Made by a program: the position numbers and the translations under genes
Assembly: GCF_021172145.1 (NCBI RefSeq)
Contig: NZ_CP089095.1
Coordinates: 2,356,001-2,420,000 of the forward strand
Source: Flavobacterium cyclinae
Lineage (GTDB): Bacteria; Bacteroidota; Bacteroidia; Flavobacteriales; Flavobacteriaceae
Length of the DNA stretch: 64,000 nucleotides
Direction: 5' to 3'
Shown: positions 37,600-47,552 of the stretch, piece by piece
Layout of the letters: each line of letters starts with the position of its first letter
Numbering within the stretch: the first letter of the stretch is position 1
Notes under the pieces: generated by a model
The model's database searches: none
The model's input: the letters and a program-made list of their open reading frames with translations, nothing else
Told to the model about the DNA's origin: nothing

Positions 37600-38756
37600 T
37601 AATACATGATTGTTTTATGAAATTGTAAAGGTAATTTTGCTAACAAATCTGCTATTTGCTGACCTGCATCACCTCCTCCATATACATCAGAAGGAACTCT
37701 GACTGCTTGAGATTGCACTTCAATAGCTTCTTTAATTGCTTGAACCTGATAAGGAACATCTACCACATTATTTCCCCTATCTCTTTTATTTTGTCTAGAA
37801 CCAATGTTAACAACAGGCACACCAAGATAAGCACATTCTCTTATTCCAACACTTGAATTCCCAATCAAACAATCGGCATGATTTAATAAATGTAAAAAAT
37901 CTTGTCCTTCCATATTTTTAAAAAAATGAACATTGGTTAATTGGTGCGTTTCACGGTAAGCACGAATTCCATTAGAAGTACCATCAGCACCTGCATCTAC
38001 ATTAGGCCAAAACCACAAGGTTGGACGATTTAACTGAGTTATCGCCTCTAAAGTAGCTTCAATATGTTTTCTTGAATCTTGGTATTCGTTTGTAACGGGA
38101 TGTTGCATGACTACTAAATATCCTTTTGATAAATCGGGACTAAATCCAACACCTCCATATTTTTCATAAGGATTAAAAGGCAAAGTTATACTTGATTCTT
38201 TAACTCCCTTAGCCAAATCAATTGAAGGACAACCGGTATTAAATACATAAGCTGGATCTTCACCTAATTTAACAACTCTCTCTTTTGCACCATCAGATGC
38301 TACAAAATGATAATCGGCCAATTTAGTAATCGAATGTCTTACTTTTTCATCAATATTCCCTGTTACTTCGCCACCTTGAATATGGGCAAGCGGAATATTC
38401 ATATATGAAGCTGCAATAGCAGTAGCCATAGTTTCAAAACGATCTGCTACTGTAACTACTACATCAGGCATTAAATTATCAAAGACTGTAGAAAGTTCCA
38501 AAATTCCAATACCAGTAGTTTTAGCCGCTGCAGTTAAATTTTCACCTTCTAAAACATTGAATACTTTGGCAGAAATTTCAAAGCCATCATTTACAATGTA
38601 ATTAATTGCCGAACCATATCGATCCAGCAATGCTGAAGCCGCAACAATCAATTGTAGTTCTAAATTTGGATGTTGTTTTATGGCTGAAAGTACTGTTTTT
38701 ACCCTACTGTATGAAGGCCGTGCAGTAATTACAACTGCTATTTTTCTTTTATTCAT
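37599..38756 (-). CDS. neuC: UDP-N-acetylglucosamine 2-epimerase (hydrolysing)
   Basis: The 385-aa protein begins KRKIAVVITARPSYSRVKTVL and has TGIGILELS, VTVADRFETMATAIAASY, HIQGGEVTGNIDE and LIGNSSVGIRECAYLGVPVVNIG. The ITARPSYSR start and the HIQGGEVTG motif mark the hydrolysing type that releases N-acetylmannosamine (or a related sugar, as in LegG) and UDP. It supplies NeuB. A small hairpin CCCTTT-6-AAAGGG lies directly before the start codon (38759-38776). Between it and neuB lie a GIY-YIG gene and REP-like repeats. Confidence 0.88.
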   Translation of the reverse strand: MNKRKIAVVITARPSYSRVKTVLSAIKQHPNLELQLIVAASALLDRYGSAINYIVNDGFEISAKVFNVLEGENLTAAAKTTGIGILELSTVFDNLMPDVVVTVADRFETMATAIAASYMNIPLAHIQGGEVTGNIDEKVRHSITKLADYHFVASDGAKERVVKLGEDPAYVFNTGCPSIDLAKGVKESSITLPFNPYEKYGGVGFSPDLSKGYLVVMQHPVTNEYQDSRKHIEATLEAITQLNRPTLWFWPNVDAGADGTSNGIRAYRETHQLTNVHFFKNMEGQDFLHLLNHADCLIGNSSVGIRECAYLGVPVVNIGSRQNKRDRGNNVVDVPYQVQAIKEAIEVQSQAVRVPSDVYGGGDAGQQIADLLAKLPLQFHKTIMY

Positions 38757-38869
38757 TTCCCTTTCACTTCAAAGGGCTAAAAATAAGTAAAATTTATGGA
38801 AATTGGGGCGGTTTGTGAATTTTTATAAAATTGAAATTTTGATATAAGTTGAATCTATCATTTCAAGCG

Positions 38870-39110
38870 AAGTAGAGATTCTGTCAAATCGAGCGAAGTA
38901 GAGATAGTTTTAAATAGTTCTCGACTTCGCTCGAAGTGACAATACTAAAATTAAATTTATGAAGGAACTACAAATCTATCGTACCGTACTCAAACTTAAT
39001 CAAAGAATCCAAACTATCAAATCGAGCAAAGTCGAGACTATCAATTCGAGTGAAGTCCAAACTGTCAAATCAAGCGAAGTCGAGAGTGTCAAATCGAGCG
39101 AAGTCGAGAT
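38870..39110. repeat. REP-like palindromic repeats, first cluster
   Basis: About seven copies of variants of TCAAATCGAGCGAAGTCGAGA, or its complement TCTCGACTTCGCTCGA, lie between the neuC start and the GIY-YIG gene. At 38893-38935 a direct and an inverted copy form a stem-loop. At 39001-39110 four copies are in tandem, with drift such as ATTCGAGTGAAGTCCA. The last copy forms the final codons and the stop of the GIY-YIG gene. Confidence 0.8.
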
Positions 39111-39418
39111 TCTTTATTTTTAAAATGCGTTTCATTCTTACACTCGGCTAAAATCGGCAATAAATCCCATTCTCCATTAATTATCGCTTCCTTTTTAGCG
39201 CGACTCCATTTCTTAATTTTCTTTTCAAATGATATTGCTTGATTAGGTTCCAAAAATTCTTGATACCAAACTAACTCTACAGGTCTTCTAGAATAAGTAT
39301 ATGCATCCGAATATTTACCAGCATTGTGCTCCGTAACTCTACGTTCTAAATTTGAAGTAATTCCAACATAATAAGAATTGTCGAAACATTTAAGGATGTA
39401 AACAAAATAAAATTTCAT
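39089..39418 (-). CDS. GIY-YIG nuclease family protein
   Basis: The 109-aa protein from the ATG at 39416-39418 begins MKFYFVYILKC and has the YYVGITSNLERRVTEH motif (GIY-YIG core: FVYILKC with YYVGIT), a catalytic arginine in NLERR, and the KKIKKWSRAKKEALI-type basic helix (here KKIKKWSRAKKEAIING). A frame extending to 39496 begins in repeat DNA and is rejected. The last residues ESRLRSI and the stop are encoded by a REP-like repeat. Small stand-alone GIY-YIG proteins are common in Bacteroidota and their role is unknown. It separates neuB from neuC on the same strand. Confidence 0.85.
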   Translation of the reverse strand: MKFYFVYILKCFDNSYYVGITSNLERRVTEHNAGKYSDAYTYSRRPVELVWYQEFLEPNQAISFEKKIKKWSRAKKEAIINGEWDLLPILAECKNETHFKNKESRLRSI

Positions 39419-39471
39419 GGCGTATATATTTATAATTGTAAAAATAAAAAAAATGTTAATACAATAAAAAA

Positions 39472-39785
39472 GTCTCGACTGCGCTCGACCTGACAAAAAT
39501 GTGCTTTGATTGAAATTAATAGAATTACATTTTCTTAAAAACTACTGCTCTGTCAAATCGAGCGAAGTCGAGATGGTTTAAATATTTCTCAACTCCGCTC
39601 AAAAAGTCTCGACTGCGCTCGACCTGACAAAAATGTTCTTTTATTGAAATTATTAGGATTACATTTTCTTAAGAATTACCGCTTTGTAAAATCTAGCGAA
39701 TGCTTGATCCGTCTTTTCGGAATCGAGATGGTTTAAATAGTTCTCGGCTACGCTCAAAAAGTCTCGACTACGCTCGAAGTGAAAA
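39472..39785. repeat. REP-like palindromic repeats, second cluster (2.2 tandem copies of a ~134-bp unit)
   Basis: Units begin with GTCTCGACTGCGCTCGACC at 39472 and 39606 and in part at 39761. Each unit also contains TCGAGCGAAGTCGAGATGG (or a decayed form) and an inverted copy ending CTCAAAAA. The second unit is 21 bases longer because TGCTTGATCCGTCTTTTCGG lies inside its palindrome. The cluster fills the space between the neuB stop and the GIY-YIG gene. Confidence 0.8.
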
Positions 39786-39810
39786 TGGTGGAATTAAAAA
39801 ACATAAAAAC

Positions 39811-40824
39811 TTACTCCAAATCACTTTCATTCAAAAAATCCCACTGATTTAGATTTTTATTTAATTTTTTACCAATAATTTCCTGAAATCGAACAGCATC
39901 AATTCCGTATCCTTTTGGTTTTTTTGCTTCTAAATCATTAAATTGCAGCATATGACCTTTTGATAATGCCTTATTCACGGATAACGATTTTTCGAATATT
40001 GATTTCAATTCGGTAAAAGAACTAGTATCATTTTTATGTATAGGATGCTCTATTGCTTCATAAATAGCGTTACAATCATACACCAATTGTGTCACTTCAT
40101 CAAGTGTCAAAGATGATTTAGCATCTGGGCCAAACATTTTTCGATCAAAAACAACGTGGAATTCTAAAATTTCTGCACCTAAAGCTACCGCCGCAACATT
40201 GGTAGCAACTTTTGCCGAATGATCTGAAAATCCAACTACAACATTATATCGATTTTTTAATTCTTGAATTACGTTAAAACCATATTGTTTTGGTTGGGTA
40301 GGATAAGAAGTAGTGCATTGCAAAATTGAAAATGGCACATTTTTCTCTCTTAAAAAAGATATTGAAGTATCTAACTCTTCATAACTACTCATTCCAGAAG
40401 ACAATATTAGAGGTTTTCCTGTTTGAGCAATTTTCTCTAAAAGCAATAAGTTTGTTACTTCACCAGAACCAATTTTATAATATTCAACTCCAATTGTTTC
40501 TAACCAATCTACTGCCAAGTTACTAAAAGGCGAACAAATAAAATCCAGACCTACAGCATCACAATGTTGCTTTATTTCTTTCCATTGCTCTAAAGTAAAT
40601 TCCATTCGTTTCCAATAATCAAATCGGGTAACATCTTCATAGGAAAATTTTACTCGAAAAGGTTCGTGTTCGCTACTTTCAGCTGTCGCAATATGCATTT
40701 GAAATTTCACGGCATGAACTCCAGTTGTAGCTAAAGCGTCAATGTAAGAATGTAAAATACCTAAACTCCCTTCATGAGCTTGACCAATTTCGGCTATATA
40801 ATAGGGTTTTTTATCTAATTTCAC
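39811..40824 (-). CDS. neuB: N-acetylneuraminate synthase family protein
   Basis: The 337-aa protein has the NeuB TIM barrel (YYIAEIGQAHEGSLGIL, VKFQMH, GSGEVTN, LILSSGMSS, TTSYPTQP, FSDHS, EFHVVFDR) and a C-terminal SAF domain (about 270-330; SLSVNKALSKGHMLQFNDLEAKKPKGYGI). It condenses phosphoenolpyruvate with N-acetylmannosamine or a 2,4-diacetamido hexose to a nonulosonic acid. The cluster has NeuC and NeuA but no visible pseudaminic/legionaminic dehydratase, so a Neu5Ac-type product is the simplest reading. It lies 24 bases downstream of a GT gene. Confidence 0.9.
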   Translation of the reverse strand: MKLDKKPYYIAEIGQAHEGSLGILHSYIDALATTGVHAVKFQMHIATAESSEHEPFRVKFSYEDVTRFDYWKRMEFTLEQWKEIKQHCDAVGLDFICSPFSNLAVDWLETIGVEYYKIGSGEVTNLLLLEKIAQTGKPLILSSGMSSYEELDTSISFLREKNVPFSILQCTTSYPTQPKQYGFNVIQELKNRYNVVVGFSDHSAKVATNVAAVALGAEILEFHVVFDRKMFGPDAKSSLTLDEVTQLVYDCNAIYEAIEHPIHKNDTSSFTELKSIFEKSLSVNKALSKGHMLQFNDLEAKKPKGYGIDAVRFQEIIGKKLNKNLNQWDFLNESDLE

Positions 40825-40848
40825 TTTTGTTCAGTTTTATAATGAAAA

Positions 40849-42087
40849 TTAATCTTTAAGGCTAATGAAACTATTTTTCAAATAATCATTACCTAAATAA
40901 ACTTTTAAATCCTCTCGATCTAAATCATTTAATTCCTTTTTCTTCCATTTCTTATAAAGGGATTCAATGTGAGAAAACAATTTCGATTCATCATCGGCTT
41001 CAGTCCAATAAGGATAATCTAAACCTAACAATCGTTTTGTTTCACTATAATACGGACTTAACAATAATATAGGGCGATTAGCACTGATACAATGCGGAAA
41101 TTTTCCGGGTAAAAATGGACTAATTTCAGATTTAGATTCTAATATTATATTTACCGAAACTTGCTCTTGTAAAGCTAAAATTTCAATAAAAGGAAAATTA
41201 CGACAAGCCGCAACTAGAGTAGGAATTTCATTTTGTAATAACTTTAATTCATGTTCATGAAATTGGGCTGGTCCTACAAACAATAATTGAGAATCGTTTT
41301 TAGCTTCTGGATTAAACTCTAAAAACTTACGATAAGCATTAATTAATGGAAAAGGATTTCGCTGTTCCAATAAATTACCAGCATGCAATAAACTAAATTT
41401 TGAAGCATCAAAAAATGAAGGCAATGTTACATTAGCGGTATTTACATCGCTTATTTGGTGAGGAATTACAACACCGGTTTTTAAAAAGTTTTTAAAATAA
41501 CTTCCCATCCATTCTTTTAGCAATTGACTTGGGAATGCACTATATTTTGCTTTTTGCGAAACGGCTCTAAAAAATTTTTCCTTTTGAGCATAACCTGGCT
41601 GAATCCAATTGAAAGGCCTTGGATAATAATGAAAAGGAAATGGGTCATGAACATATGCCATCCATTTGTCATGTAGTTCTGGTAATTTCAATAAAGCATA
41701 ATGAGGTCGAAAACTCGCCCCTTTACTCAAGGTTACAACCAAATCGGGATTAAAATCTTTTTGTTTTCTTACACACGATGCAATACTATAAGTATCATTA
41801 AAAAACGTAAAAGAAAAACCAAACCAACTCTCCAAGTAGGGATTTAAATTTATTTTCGTCCATCGAGTAAATAATCGTTCTGATCTACTTAAAACATAAC
41901 GTAAGTTGATTTTTTTTTCGGGAATGGAAAAACAAGGTATCGAATCTATTTGAATTTCTTTTCTTGTGTAATGATACACCTGTAAGTCAAATCCGCACAA
42001 AGCTAAATTTTGAATTAAAGCAACATTAGCTTTAGATCCACTGCTATCATTTACATCTATTGACTCAACTACAACTAAAATTTTCAT
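40849..42087 (-). CDS. Glycosyltransferase, GT4-like (weak)
   Basis: The 412-aa protein starts MKILVVVESIDVNDSSGSKANVALIQNL, like a GT4 acceptor domain. It has FSLLHAGNLLEQRNPFPLI at the domain junction and LILESKSEISPFLPGKFPHCISANRPILLLS in the donor-binding region. The glutamate pattern is weaker than in its neighbours. Its place directly upstream of neuB and 1 base after wecB makes a role in the same glycan, perhaps nonulosonate transfer, possible but unproven. Confidence 0.7.
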   Translation of the reverse strand: MKILVVVESIDVNDSSGSKANVALIQNLALCGFDLQVYHYTRKEIQIDSIPCFSIPEKKINLRYVLSRSERLFTRWTKINLNPYLESWFGFSFTFFNDTYSIASCVRKQKDFNPDLVVTLSKGASFRPHYALLKLPELHDKWMAYVHDPFPFHYYPRPFNWIQPGYAQKEKFFRAVSQKAKYSAFPSQLLKEWMGSYFKNFLKTGVVIPHQISDVNTANVTLPSFFDASKFSLLHAGNLLEQRNPFPLINAYRKFLEFNPEAKNDSQLLFVGPAQFHEHELKLLQNEIPTLVAACRNFPFIEILALQEQVSVNIILESKSEISPFLPGKFPHCISANRPILLLSPYYSETKRLLGLDYPYWTEADDESKLFSHIESLYKKWKKKELNDLDREDLKVYLGNDYLKNSFISLKD

Positions 42088-42088
42088 T

Positions 42089-43207
42089 TTAAAAATTTAT
42101 TTGAGATATAAAATTACAAATTCGTTCTGAAGCTTTCCCATCTCCATAAGGATTATGCGCTTTACTTCTTCCCAAATATTTATTTTCATCATTTAACAAT
42201 GTTAAACAAGCCGAAACAATAGTATTGGTATCAGTTCCAACTAATTCAACCGTACCTGCTTTAATAGCTTCAGGTCGTTCTGTAGTATTTCGCATGACCA
42301 AAACGGGTTTTCCTAATGAGGGAGCTTCTTCTTGAACACCACCTGAATCTGTTAAAATAAGATATGCATTTTGCATTAAATATAAAAAAGCAGGATAATC
42401 TACAGGGGATATCAAATGAACATTAGGAACATTACCTAAAATTCTATTAACCGGTTCTTGAACATTAGGATTTAAATGAACAGGATAAATAATTTGAACG
42501 TCATTATGTGCCGTTACAATTTCGGCAATTGCATTACATAAATTTTCAAATCCTAATCCAAAATTTTCTCTTCTATGTCCTGTAATTAATATGATTTTTT
42601 GATTTTGATTCACAATATTTTTTACCAATTCAAGATCAGAACAACTATATCCATTTTCTAATTTTGAAACACCAAAATACAAAGCATCAATAACTGTATT
42701 ACCTGTAACAGTAATAGCTTCTGGAATGACATTTTCAGATAATAGATTATCCAAAGCCCATTGTGTGGGAGCAAAATGATAATCCGCAATTCTTCCTGTT
42801 ATTTGTCTGTTTATTTCTTCTGGAAATGGAGATAATTTATTGTAAGTTCTTAAACCAGCTTCAACATGACCTACTTTTATTCCTTTATGAAAAGCCGCTA
42901 AAGCAACCATTGAAGAAGTAGTTGTATCGCCATGAACTAAAACCAAGTGAGGTTGAAATGTATCTAAAACCGGTTCAATAGCCGATAATATTCGCGCACT
43001 CAATTGATTTAAACTTTGACCTTTTTGCATTAAATCCAAATCATATTCAGGAACAATTTCAAAAAAATCCAGAACTTGGTCTAACATTTCTCTGTGCTGC
43101 GCAGTAACACAAACTTTTACTTCAAAAGCAGATTTTTGAAATTCGTGATACAAAGGAGCCATTTTTATAGCTTCTGGGCGAGTGCCAAAACAGAGTAATA
43201 TTCTCAT
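42089..43207 (-). CDS. wecB: UDP-N-acetylglucosamine 2-epimerase (non-hydrolysing)
   Basis: The 372-aa protein has [68 protein letters not shown] and [27 protein letters not shown], all typical of WecB. It interconverts UDP-GlcNAc and UDP-ManNAc, a precursor of ManNAc or ManNAc-uronic acid residues. Its presence together with the hydrolysing NeuC means the locus can make both UDP-ManNAc and free ManNAc. Its start overlaps the end of the next GT2 gene by 4 bases. Confidence 0.93.
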   Translation of the reverse strand: MRILLCFGTRPEAIKMAPLYHEFQKSAFEVKVCVTAQHREMLDQVLDFFEIVPEYDLDLMQKGQSLNQLSARILSAIEPVLDTFQPHLVLVHGDTTTSSMVALAAFHKGIKVGHVEAGLRTYNKLSPFPEEINRQITGRIADYHFAPTQWALDNLLSENVIPEAITVTGNTVIDALYFGVSKLENGYSCSDLELVKNIVNQNQKIILITGHRRENFGLGFENLCNAIAEIVTAHNDVQIIYPVHLNPNVQEPVNRILGNVPNVHLISPVDYPAFLYLMQNAYLILTDSGGVQEEAPSLGKPVLVMRNTTERPEAIKAGTVELVGTDTNTIVSACLTLLNDENKYLGRSKAHNPYGDGKASERICNFISQINF

Positions 43208-44127
43208 GAAAACATTTTTTTCTTAAGGCTGTAAAGATATAATCTTACAGGGAAAAACACATAAAATACTTGCCATTTTAATTTTATAAAACCTGAAATC
43301 TCAAGAGTTGTAATGATTGACGCAAATAAATTAAACTCTTTATAATCATAAGCCATTTGAATAAAATGTCTCAAAAATTGATTCGTTATTATTTTTTTAT
43401 CCTTTAAGTTAGAGATAACTAACAAAATAGTATCACTTTTAGATTTTTTACGGATTGGATTGTTAGAATAAAATTCGGCTGTATTTGAATTAGGATGTTT
43501 TCTGTTAAAATATAAGGTATTAGAAATAATTACACCTTCAAAACCAGAGGAAATAATTCGAATATAACATTCCCATTCTTCTGCATAAAGCAATTCTTCC
43601 TTAAATCGAATGGTTTTAAAACATTTCTTATCCCATAAAACAGTACAAGATGCTAATCCTATTTGTTGTGTAACAACATCATACAAATTATCAACATTTA
43701 TTTTTTGTAGTATTTTACATTTTTCAAACTTAAATTCAGGTTTATCTTGCTCAAATGATTTTTTTTGATAGTGACAAAAAGCAACTTGTTCCTCTAGCAA
43801 AACGGACAAACTTGTTTTCAAATTATCGGGATGAATGATATCATCATCATCAAAAAAGATAATAAAATCTCCTTGAGCCTTATCTAGTCCAAAATTTCTA
43901 CATCCCGGCAATCCTTTTTGATAAGAATCAGGTCGCTTTAAAAATTGAAATCTACTATCTTGTTCTAAAATTGGAGCTATCACTTCCTGTGTATTATCGG
44001 TACCTCCATCATCAATGATAAAACATTCCCAATCTTGAAATGTTTGTTGTTGGATAGAATGCAAGGTTTCTACAATAAAATGCGCTCTATTGTAGGTGGC
44101 CATGATAATGGTAACTTGGGGTTTCAT
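43204..44127 (-). CDS. Glycosyltransferase, GT2 family
   Basis: The 307-aa protein begins [23 protein letters not shown], has the donor site [14 protein letters not shown] and the metal-binding [17 protein letters not shown], followed by the [11 protein letters not shown] acceptor region. A hydrophobic C-terminus (about 265-295) suggests membrane association. It lies between another GT2 gene and wecB with 4-base overlaps on both sides. Confidence 0.9.
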   Translation of the reverse strand: MKPQVTIIMATYNRAHFIVETLHSIQQQTFQDWECFIIDDGGTDNTQEVIAPILEQDSRFQFLKRPDSYQKGLPGCRNFGLDKAQGDFIIFFDDDDIIHPDNLKTSLSVLLEEQVAFCHYQKKSFEQDKPEFKFEKCKILQKINVDNLYDVVTQQIGLASCTVLWDKKCFKTIRFKEELLYAEEWECYIRIISSGFEGVIISNTLYFNRKHPNSNTAEFYSNNPIRKKSKSDTILLVISNLKDKKIITNQFLRHFIQMAYDYKEFNLFASIITTLEISGFIKLKWQVFYVFFPVRLYLYSLKKKMFS

Positions 44128-44960
44128 CTAAAAAGTGATTTTATAAAACGAAAAGGTTTTAAAATTAATGCTCCTAATTTGTAATCGATACTCTTGAAAA
44201 TTTTATTTTTTTGTTTTTCTTCTTTTTCTATTTCATCTAACAAATTAGACACAAAAGCATCAATATGTTGCAAAAAAACTACTCTGTTTTTGGTATAAAT
44301 ATATTTTAGTAATTCCTCTTTTACCTTATTAGCTCTTGAAGTTGTAGAATTAGCTCTAACTCTATAGTTTAAGTACGGTTTTGGAATAACTTCTGTAATT
44401 CCACCATGAGCTAGCAATCGAATGTAAAACTCCCAATCTTCAAATCCTTTTCTCATTGTTTCGTCATAACCATTTACTGATAACGCATCAGATTTTCGAA
44501 ACATTGCACTTCCTGTGGCTCCATTTTTAATTACAAAAGTAGCAATATCACCCCCTGAAGGAACAAATATATCTATTGTTTTGCTATCTGTAAATCTTCG
44601 TAAATGCGATGTCACAATTTTAACCTCATCGGAATTTTGTAATATGGCAATAGCTTCTTCACAAAAAGAGGCTTCAAAATAATCATCACTATCTAAGACT
44701 AATACAAAATCACCATTTGCAGCTTTAATTCCGACGTTTCTGGCTGTACTTTGCCCTTGATTTTCATGGGTAATTAACTTCGTTATGTTGGGTTGTAGTT
44801 TCTTTAAAACAGCTTTCGTTTCTGCATTGGAACCATCGTCAACAACTATAATTTCTTTATAAGGATACGTTTGATCATTAGCCGATTTTACTGCTTGTTC
44901 TATATAAGCTGCATCATTATAACAAGGAATGATTATTGAAACTAATAATTTGGAATCCAT
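44124..44960 (-). CDS. Glycosyltransferase, GT2 family
   Basis: The 278-aa protein shows SIIIPCYNDAAYIEQAVKSAN, VVDDGSNAET, GDFVLVLDSDDYFEASF (DXD motif) and MRKGFEDWEFYIRLL (catalytic ED). This is a complete GT-A GT2 core with a short C-terminal helix. It overlaps both neighbours (one base with the GT4 gene, four with the GT2 gene). Donor and acceptor are not predictable. Confidence 0.9.
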   Translation of the reverse strand: MDSKLLVSIIIPCYNDAAYIEQAVKSANDQTYPYKEIIVVDDGSNAETKAVLKKLQPNITKLITHENQGQSTARNVGIKAANGDFVLVLDSDDYFEASFCEEAIAILQNSDEVKIVTSHLRRFTDSKTIDIFVPSGGDIATFVIKNGATGSAMFRKSDALSVNGYDETMRKGFEDWEFYIRLLAHGGITEVIPKPYLNYRVRANSTTSRANKVKEELLKYIYTKNRVVFLQHIDAFVSNLLDEIEKEEKQKNKIFKSIDYKLGALILKPFRFIKSLFR

Positions 44961-46093
44961 TATTGAAAATATTGATTTAATTGTACCCCTTTTGATCTAT
45001 TACTTAGATTGAAAATATAATGTTGCCTAAAAGAACACAAAACCATTTGTTTCTCAAAAGTAGTTAAGTTTAAAAAAGTTAAAGCCGAATTACATAAAGA
45101 ATTAAAATCTACGTTTACTATATAAGGAAATGAACTAAAACGATCTTCCATCGCGCCAATCTTATATCCCATAACATAACACCCTGCAGCAGCAGCTTCT
45201 AGGGAAGTCATTGGACCTCCTTCGTTTGTTGAAGTAACTAATAAGACTTGTATTTGGTCATAAAAATGATGTGTTTGGTTTGGACTAATAAACACCTTGT
45301 TAAAAGTTACAAACTCTTGTAATTTAAGTTTTACAACAAGCTTCTCCAATTCTTGAACATAAGCAGCATCTCCCCCTCCTTGTATAAATAATTGACATTT
45401 TTTTTGATTTTTATGATTTAAAAATTCCATCAACAAAATCATGTCTTCAATATTCTTTTCCCTAGACAATCTCCCTAAAAAACCAAAAACAATAATATCT
45501 TTATGAAAAGTTTTTGACGACAAACCAAGAAGATTTGTTTCATTCAAAATCATAATATCTAAAGCAACTGCATTGGATAAAATCTGATTAGTATGCCAAA
45601 ATTTTTTTTGTACTTCATTGAAAACAATTATAATATTAAACTTTTTATAAATATTTTTTTGAGGATCACTTAACAGATTATAATGCCACATCGTAACTTT
45701 AGCTACATATTTTTTTCTTTTATTATAATATTGGAACAAAGAAAAAAAATATATACAACCTGGATAAGTTAAAACAAAAAAATGGGTAAAGCGTTTTGAA
45801 ATAAAAAACCAATAAATAACTTCAAAAAGAGAAACATTCAAACCTAATTTCTTAAGTAACTTATTTACAAAAAGGACTATTTTAGAATTAAAAAAAGTAG
45901 GGTAATTTAAAAATCCTATTTTTCTTTCATTAATAATTTCCTCGAAAAAAGAATCGTGTTTAATTGGTGAAAAAATTGATACTTGCTCATATAATCTTGA
46001 ATCATAAAAATGCATAGCCGAAATCACAGCCTCGAGTTCTGTTCCGCCAATATTTTTTAAAAAAGGTGATAATATGAGAATTCTTTTTTTCAA
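44960..46093 (-). CDS. Glycosyltransferase, GT4 family
   Basis: The 377-aa protein begins RILILSPFLKNIGGTELEAVISAM, with the GT4 glycine loop. It has IIVFGFLGRLSREKNIEDMILLM at the junction and LLVTSTNEGGPMTSLEAAAAGCYVMG in the donor site with conserved glutamates. An N-terminal hydrophobic stretch near residues 95-125 suggests membrane contact. It is 6 bases downstream of the pyruvyltransferase gene. Confidence 0.85.
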   Translation of the reverse strand: MKKRILILSPFLKNIGGTELEAVISAMHFYDSRLYEQVSIFSPIKHDSFFEEIINERKIGFLNYPTFFNSKIVLFVNKLLKKLGLNVSLFEVIYWFFISKRFTHFFVLTYPGCIYFFSLFQYYNKRKKYVAKVTMWHYNLLSDPQKNIYKKFNIIIVFNEVQKKFWHTNQILSNAVALDIMILNETNLLGLSSKTFHKDIIVFGFLGRLSREKNIEDMILLMEFLNHKNQKKCQLFIQGGGDAAYVQELEKLVVKLKLQEFVTFNKVFISPNQTHHFYDQIQVLLVTSTNEGGPMTSLEAAAAGCYVMGYKIGAMEDRFSSFPYIVNVDFNSLCNSALTFLNLTTFEKQMVLCSFRQHYIFNLSNRSKGVQLNQYFQ

Positions 46094-46099
46094 AATTTA

Positions 46100-47029
46100 T
46101 TAACTAAATATATTTGTTTTAAGATTATTATGAAATTTGTTTTTTATTGGAAAAGTATAGAATAAATTTTGTTGAACTTTTTCTAAAACTTTATCATTTG
46201 GCAGAAAATAATCATCAAGAGCAACTAAATCTTCAACTTTTTCAGTATAAATAGGCTTAACATTAAACATCTCTAAGGATTCAAAATAGTCATAAAACTT
46301 AACATCATCACCTATTAACTTGTCAGAAAATTTCCACCACATGGTAGGAATATCATATGCATTAGCAACAATGACTCCATGTAAAGAAGTAGAAATTATT
46401 CTTTCACAGTTAACTATTTCATTAACCACATCTTCAACATTATTATTAAGCAAATTAATTACTTTAATGTCATTATACAAGAACGAATCAACCATTTTTT
46501 TTATTTCTTCATAATCAACATAATGAGGAATAATTCCAATTTTATAAGTTTTTAAAGTTGACTTTGGCCTATATAAAAGAGGTAACAAAAGTGCAGGATC
46601 ACCATAAACACTGGGTTCTGAAAAGCCTAATTCTTTTAATCTTTTAGCTGTTCTTGGACCTCTTACTGCGAGAAAACGACCTCCACGTATTTTTTGACTT
46701 GTCTTAATTAATCCACTGCCCCAAACAATCGAATTCTTTCTAGCATCAACTATAATACTACCAGTCATTATAAAATATTTACAAAAGATAGACAATTCAT
46801 AAGAAGGTCTAAATAGTATTGGAGCAATATTCGTCATTTTTTTAACCAAATAAGGCGTAATAATATCTCCAAAATTCTCAAATTGTTCATTTTCAAAATG
46901 AACTCTTGAATACCAATAAACTAAAGGTTTATTAGTAAATTTATATTTTAAAAGTTTTACCCAAAAATCTTCTTTTCTAATCGTTTGATTTTTTAAAAAA
47001 AAAGTCACTATTTTTATAAATTTCTTCAT
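46100..47029 (-). CDS. Polysaccharide pyruvyl transferase family protein
   Basis: The 309-aa protein shows the family pattern [71 protein letters not shown] and [21 protein letters not shown]. These enzymes place pyruvate ketals from phosphoenolpyruvate on hexoses, giving the glycan extra negative charge; some family members instead modify other phosphosugars. Its first 18 codons overlap the acyltransferase gene end by 53 bases; the start [10 protein letters not shown] is the first ATG with a full N-terminus. Confidence 0.85.
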   Translation of the reverse strand: MKKFIKIVTFFLKNQTIRKEDFWVKLLKYKFTNKPLVYWYSRVHFENEQFENFGDIITPYLVKKMTNIAPILFRPSYELSIFCKYFIMTGSIIVDARKNSIVWGSGLIKTSQKIRGGRFLAVRGPRTAKRLKELGFSEPSVYGDPALLLPLLYRPKSTLKTYKIGIIPHYVDYEEIKKMVDSFLYNDIKVINLLNNNVEDVVNEIVNCERIISTSLHGVIVANAYDIPTMWWKFSDKLIGDDVKFYDYFESLEMFNVKPIYTEKVEDLVALDDYFLPNDKVLEKVQQNLFYTFPIKNKFHNNLKTNIFS

Positions 47030-47552
47030 TTGTCCAATTCCACCATTTTTTTGTATTCAATTCATCAATTTTTTCTTGCGTAAACCTGTATTTTATTACT
47101 CTTGCAGGATTTCCAGCAATAATTGCATAATCAGGCACATCTTTAGTTACTATTGAACCCGCTCCAATAATAACTCCATTTCCAATTTTAATATTGGGCA
47201 AAATAATAACACTATCTCCTATCCAAACATCATTTCCAATCTCAGTATTACCTTGTATATTTTCATATGGTAATCTTCCAAAATTTTTTCTGTAAAAAGT
47301 ATACTGTATAGAAGGATAATTGTAGTTATGATTGGACAAAATTACTTTTATATCCTGACCAAAGGCACAATAACTACCTAATATCAATGAACCATTTCCC
47401 TTAACATTAAAATTCCCATTATGATAACTTTCTTTTCCCACCTTTATCTTATCTGTTTTTGTAATTAAAAAAGGTGGTTTTTTATTTGTTTCATTCAATA
47501 GTTTCAAAATTTTATTTGAAAGCCATCGTTTTATTATTTTATTAATTCCCAT
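46977..47552 (-). CDS. CatB-like hexapeptide acyltransferase
   Basis: The 191-aa protein is a left-handed beta-helix acyltransferase. [12 protein letters not shown] carries the catalytic histidine of the xenobiotic/maltose acetyltransferase type. [36 protein letters not shown] and [15 protein letters not shown] are the usual C-terminal repeats and tail. It probably acetylates a sugar of the repeat unit. It overlaps the Wzt gene by 19 bases and the pyruvyltransferase gene by 53. Confidence 0.87.
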   Translation of the reverse strand: MGINKIIKRWLSNKILKLLNETNKKPPFLITKTDKIKVGKESYHNGNFNVKGNGSLILGSYCAFGQDIKVILSNHNYNYPSIQYTFYRKNFGRLPYENIQGNTEIGNDVWIGDSVIILPNIKIGNGVIIGAGSIVTKDVPDYAIIAGNPARVIKYRFTQEKIDELNTKKWWNWTNEEIYKNSDFFFKKSND

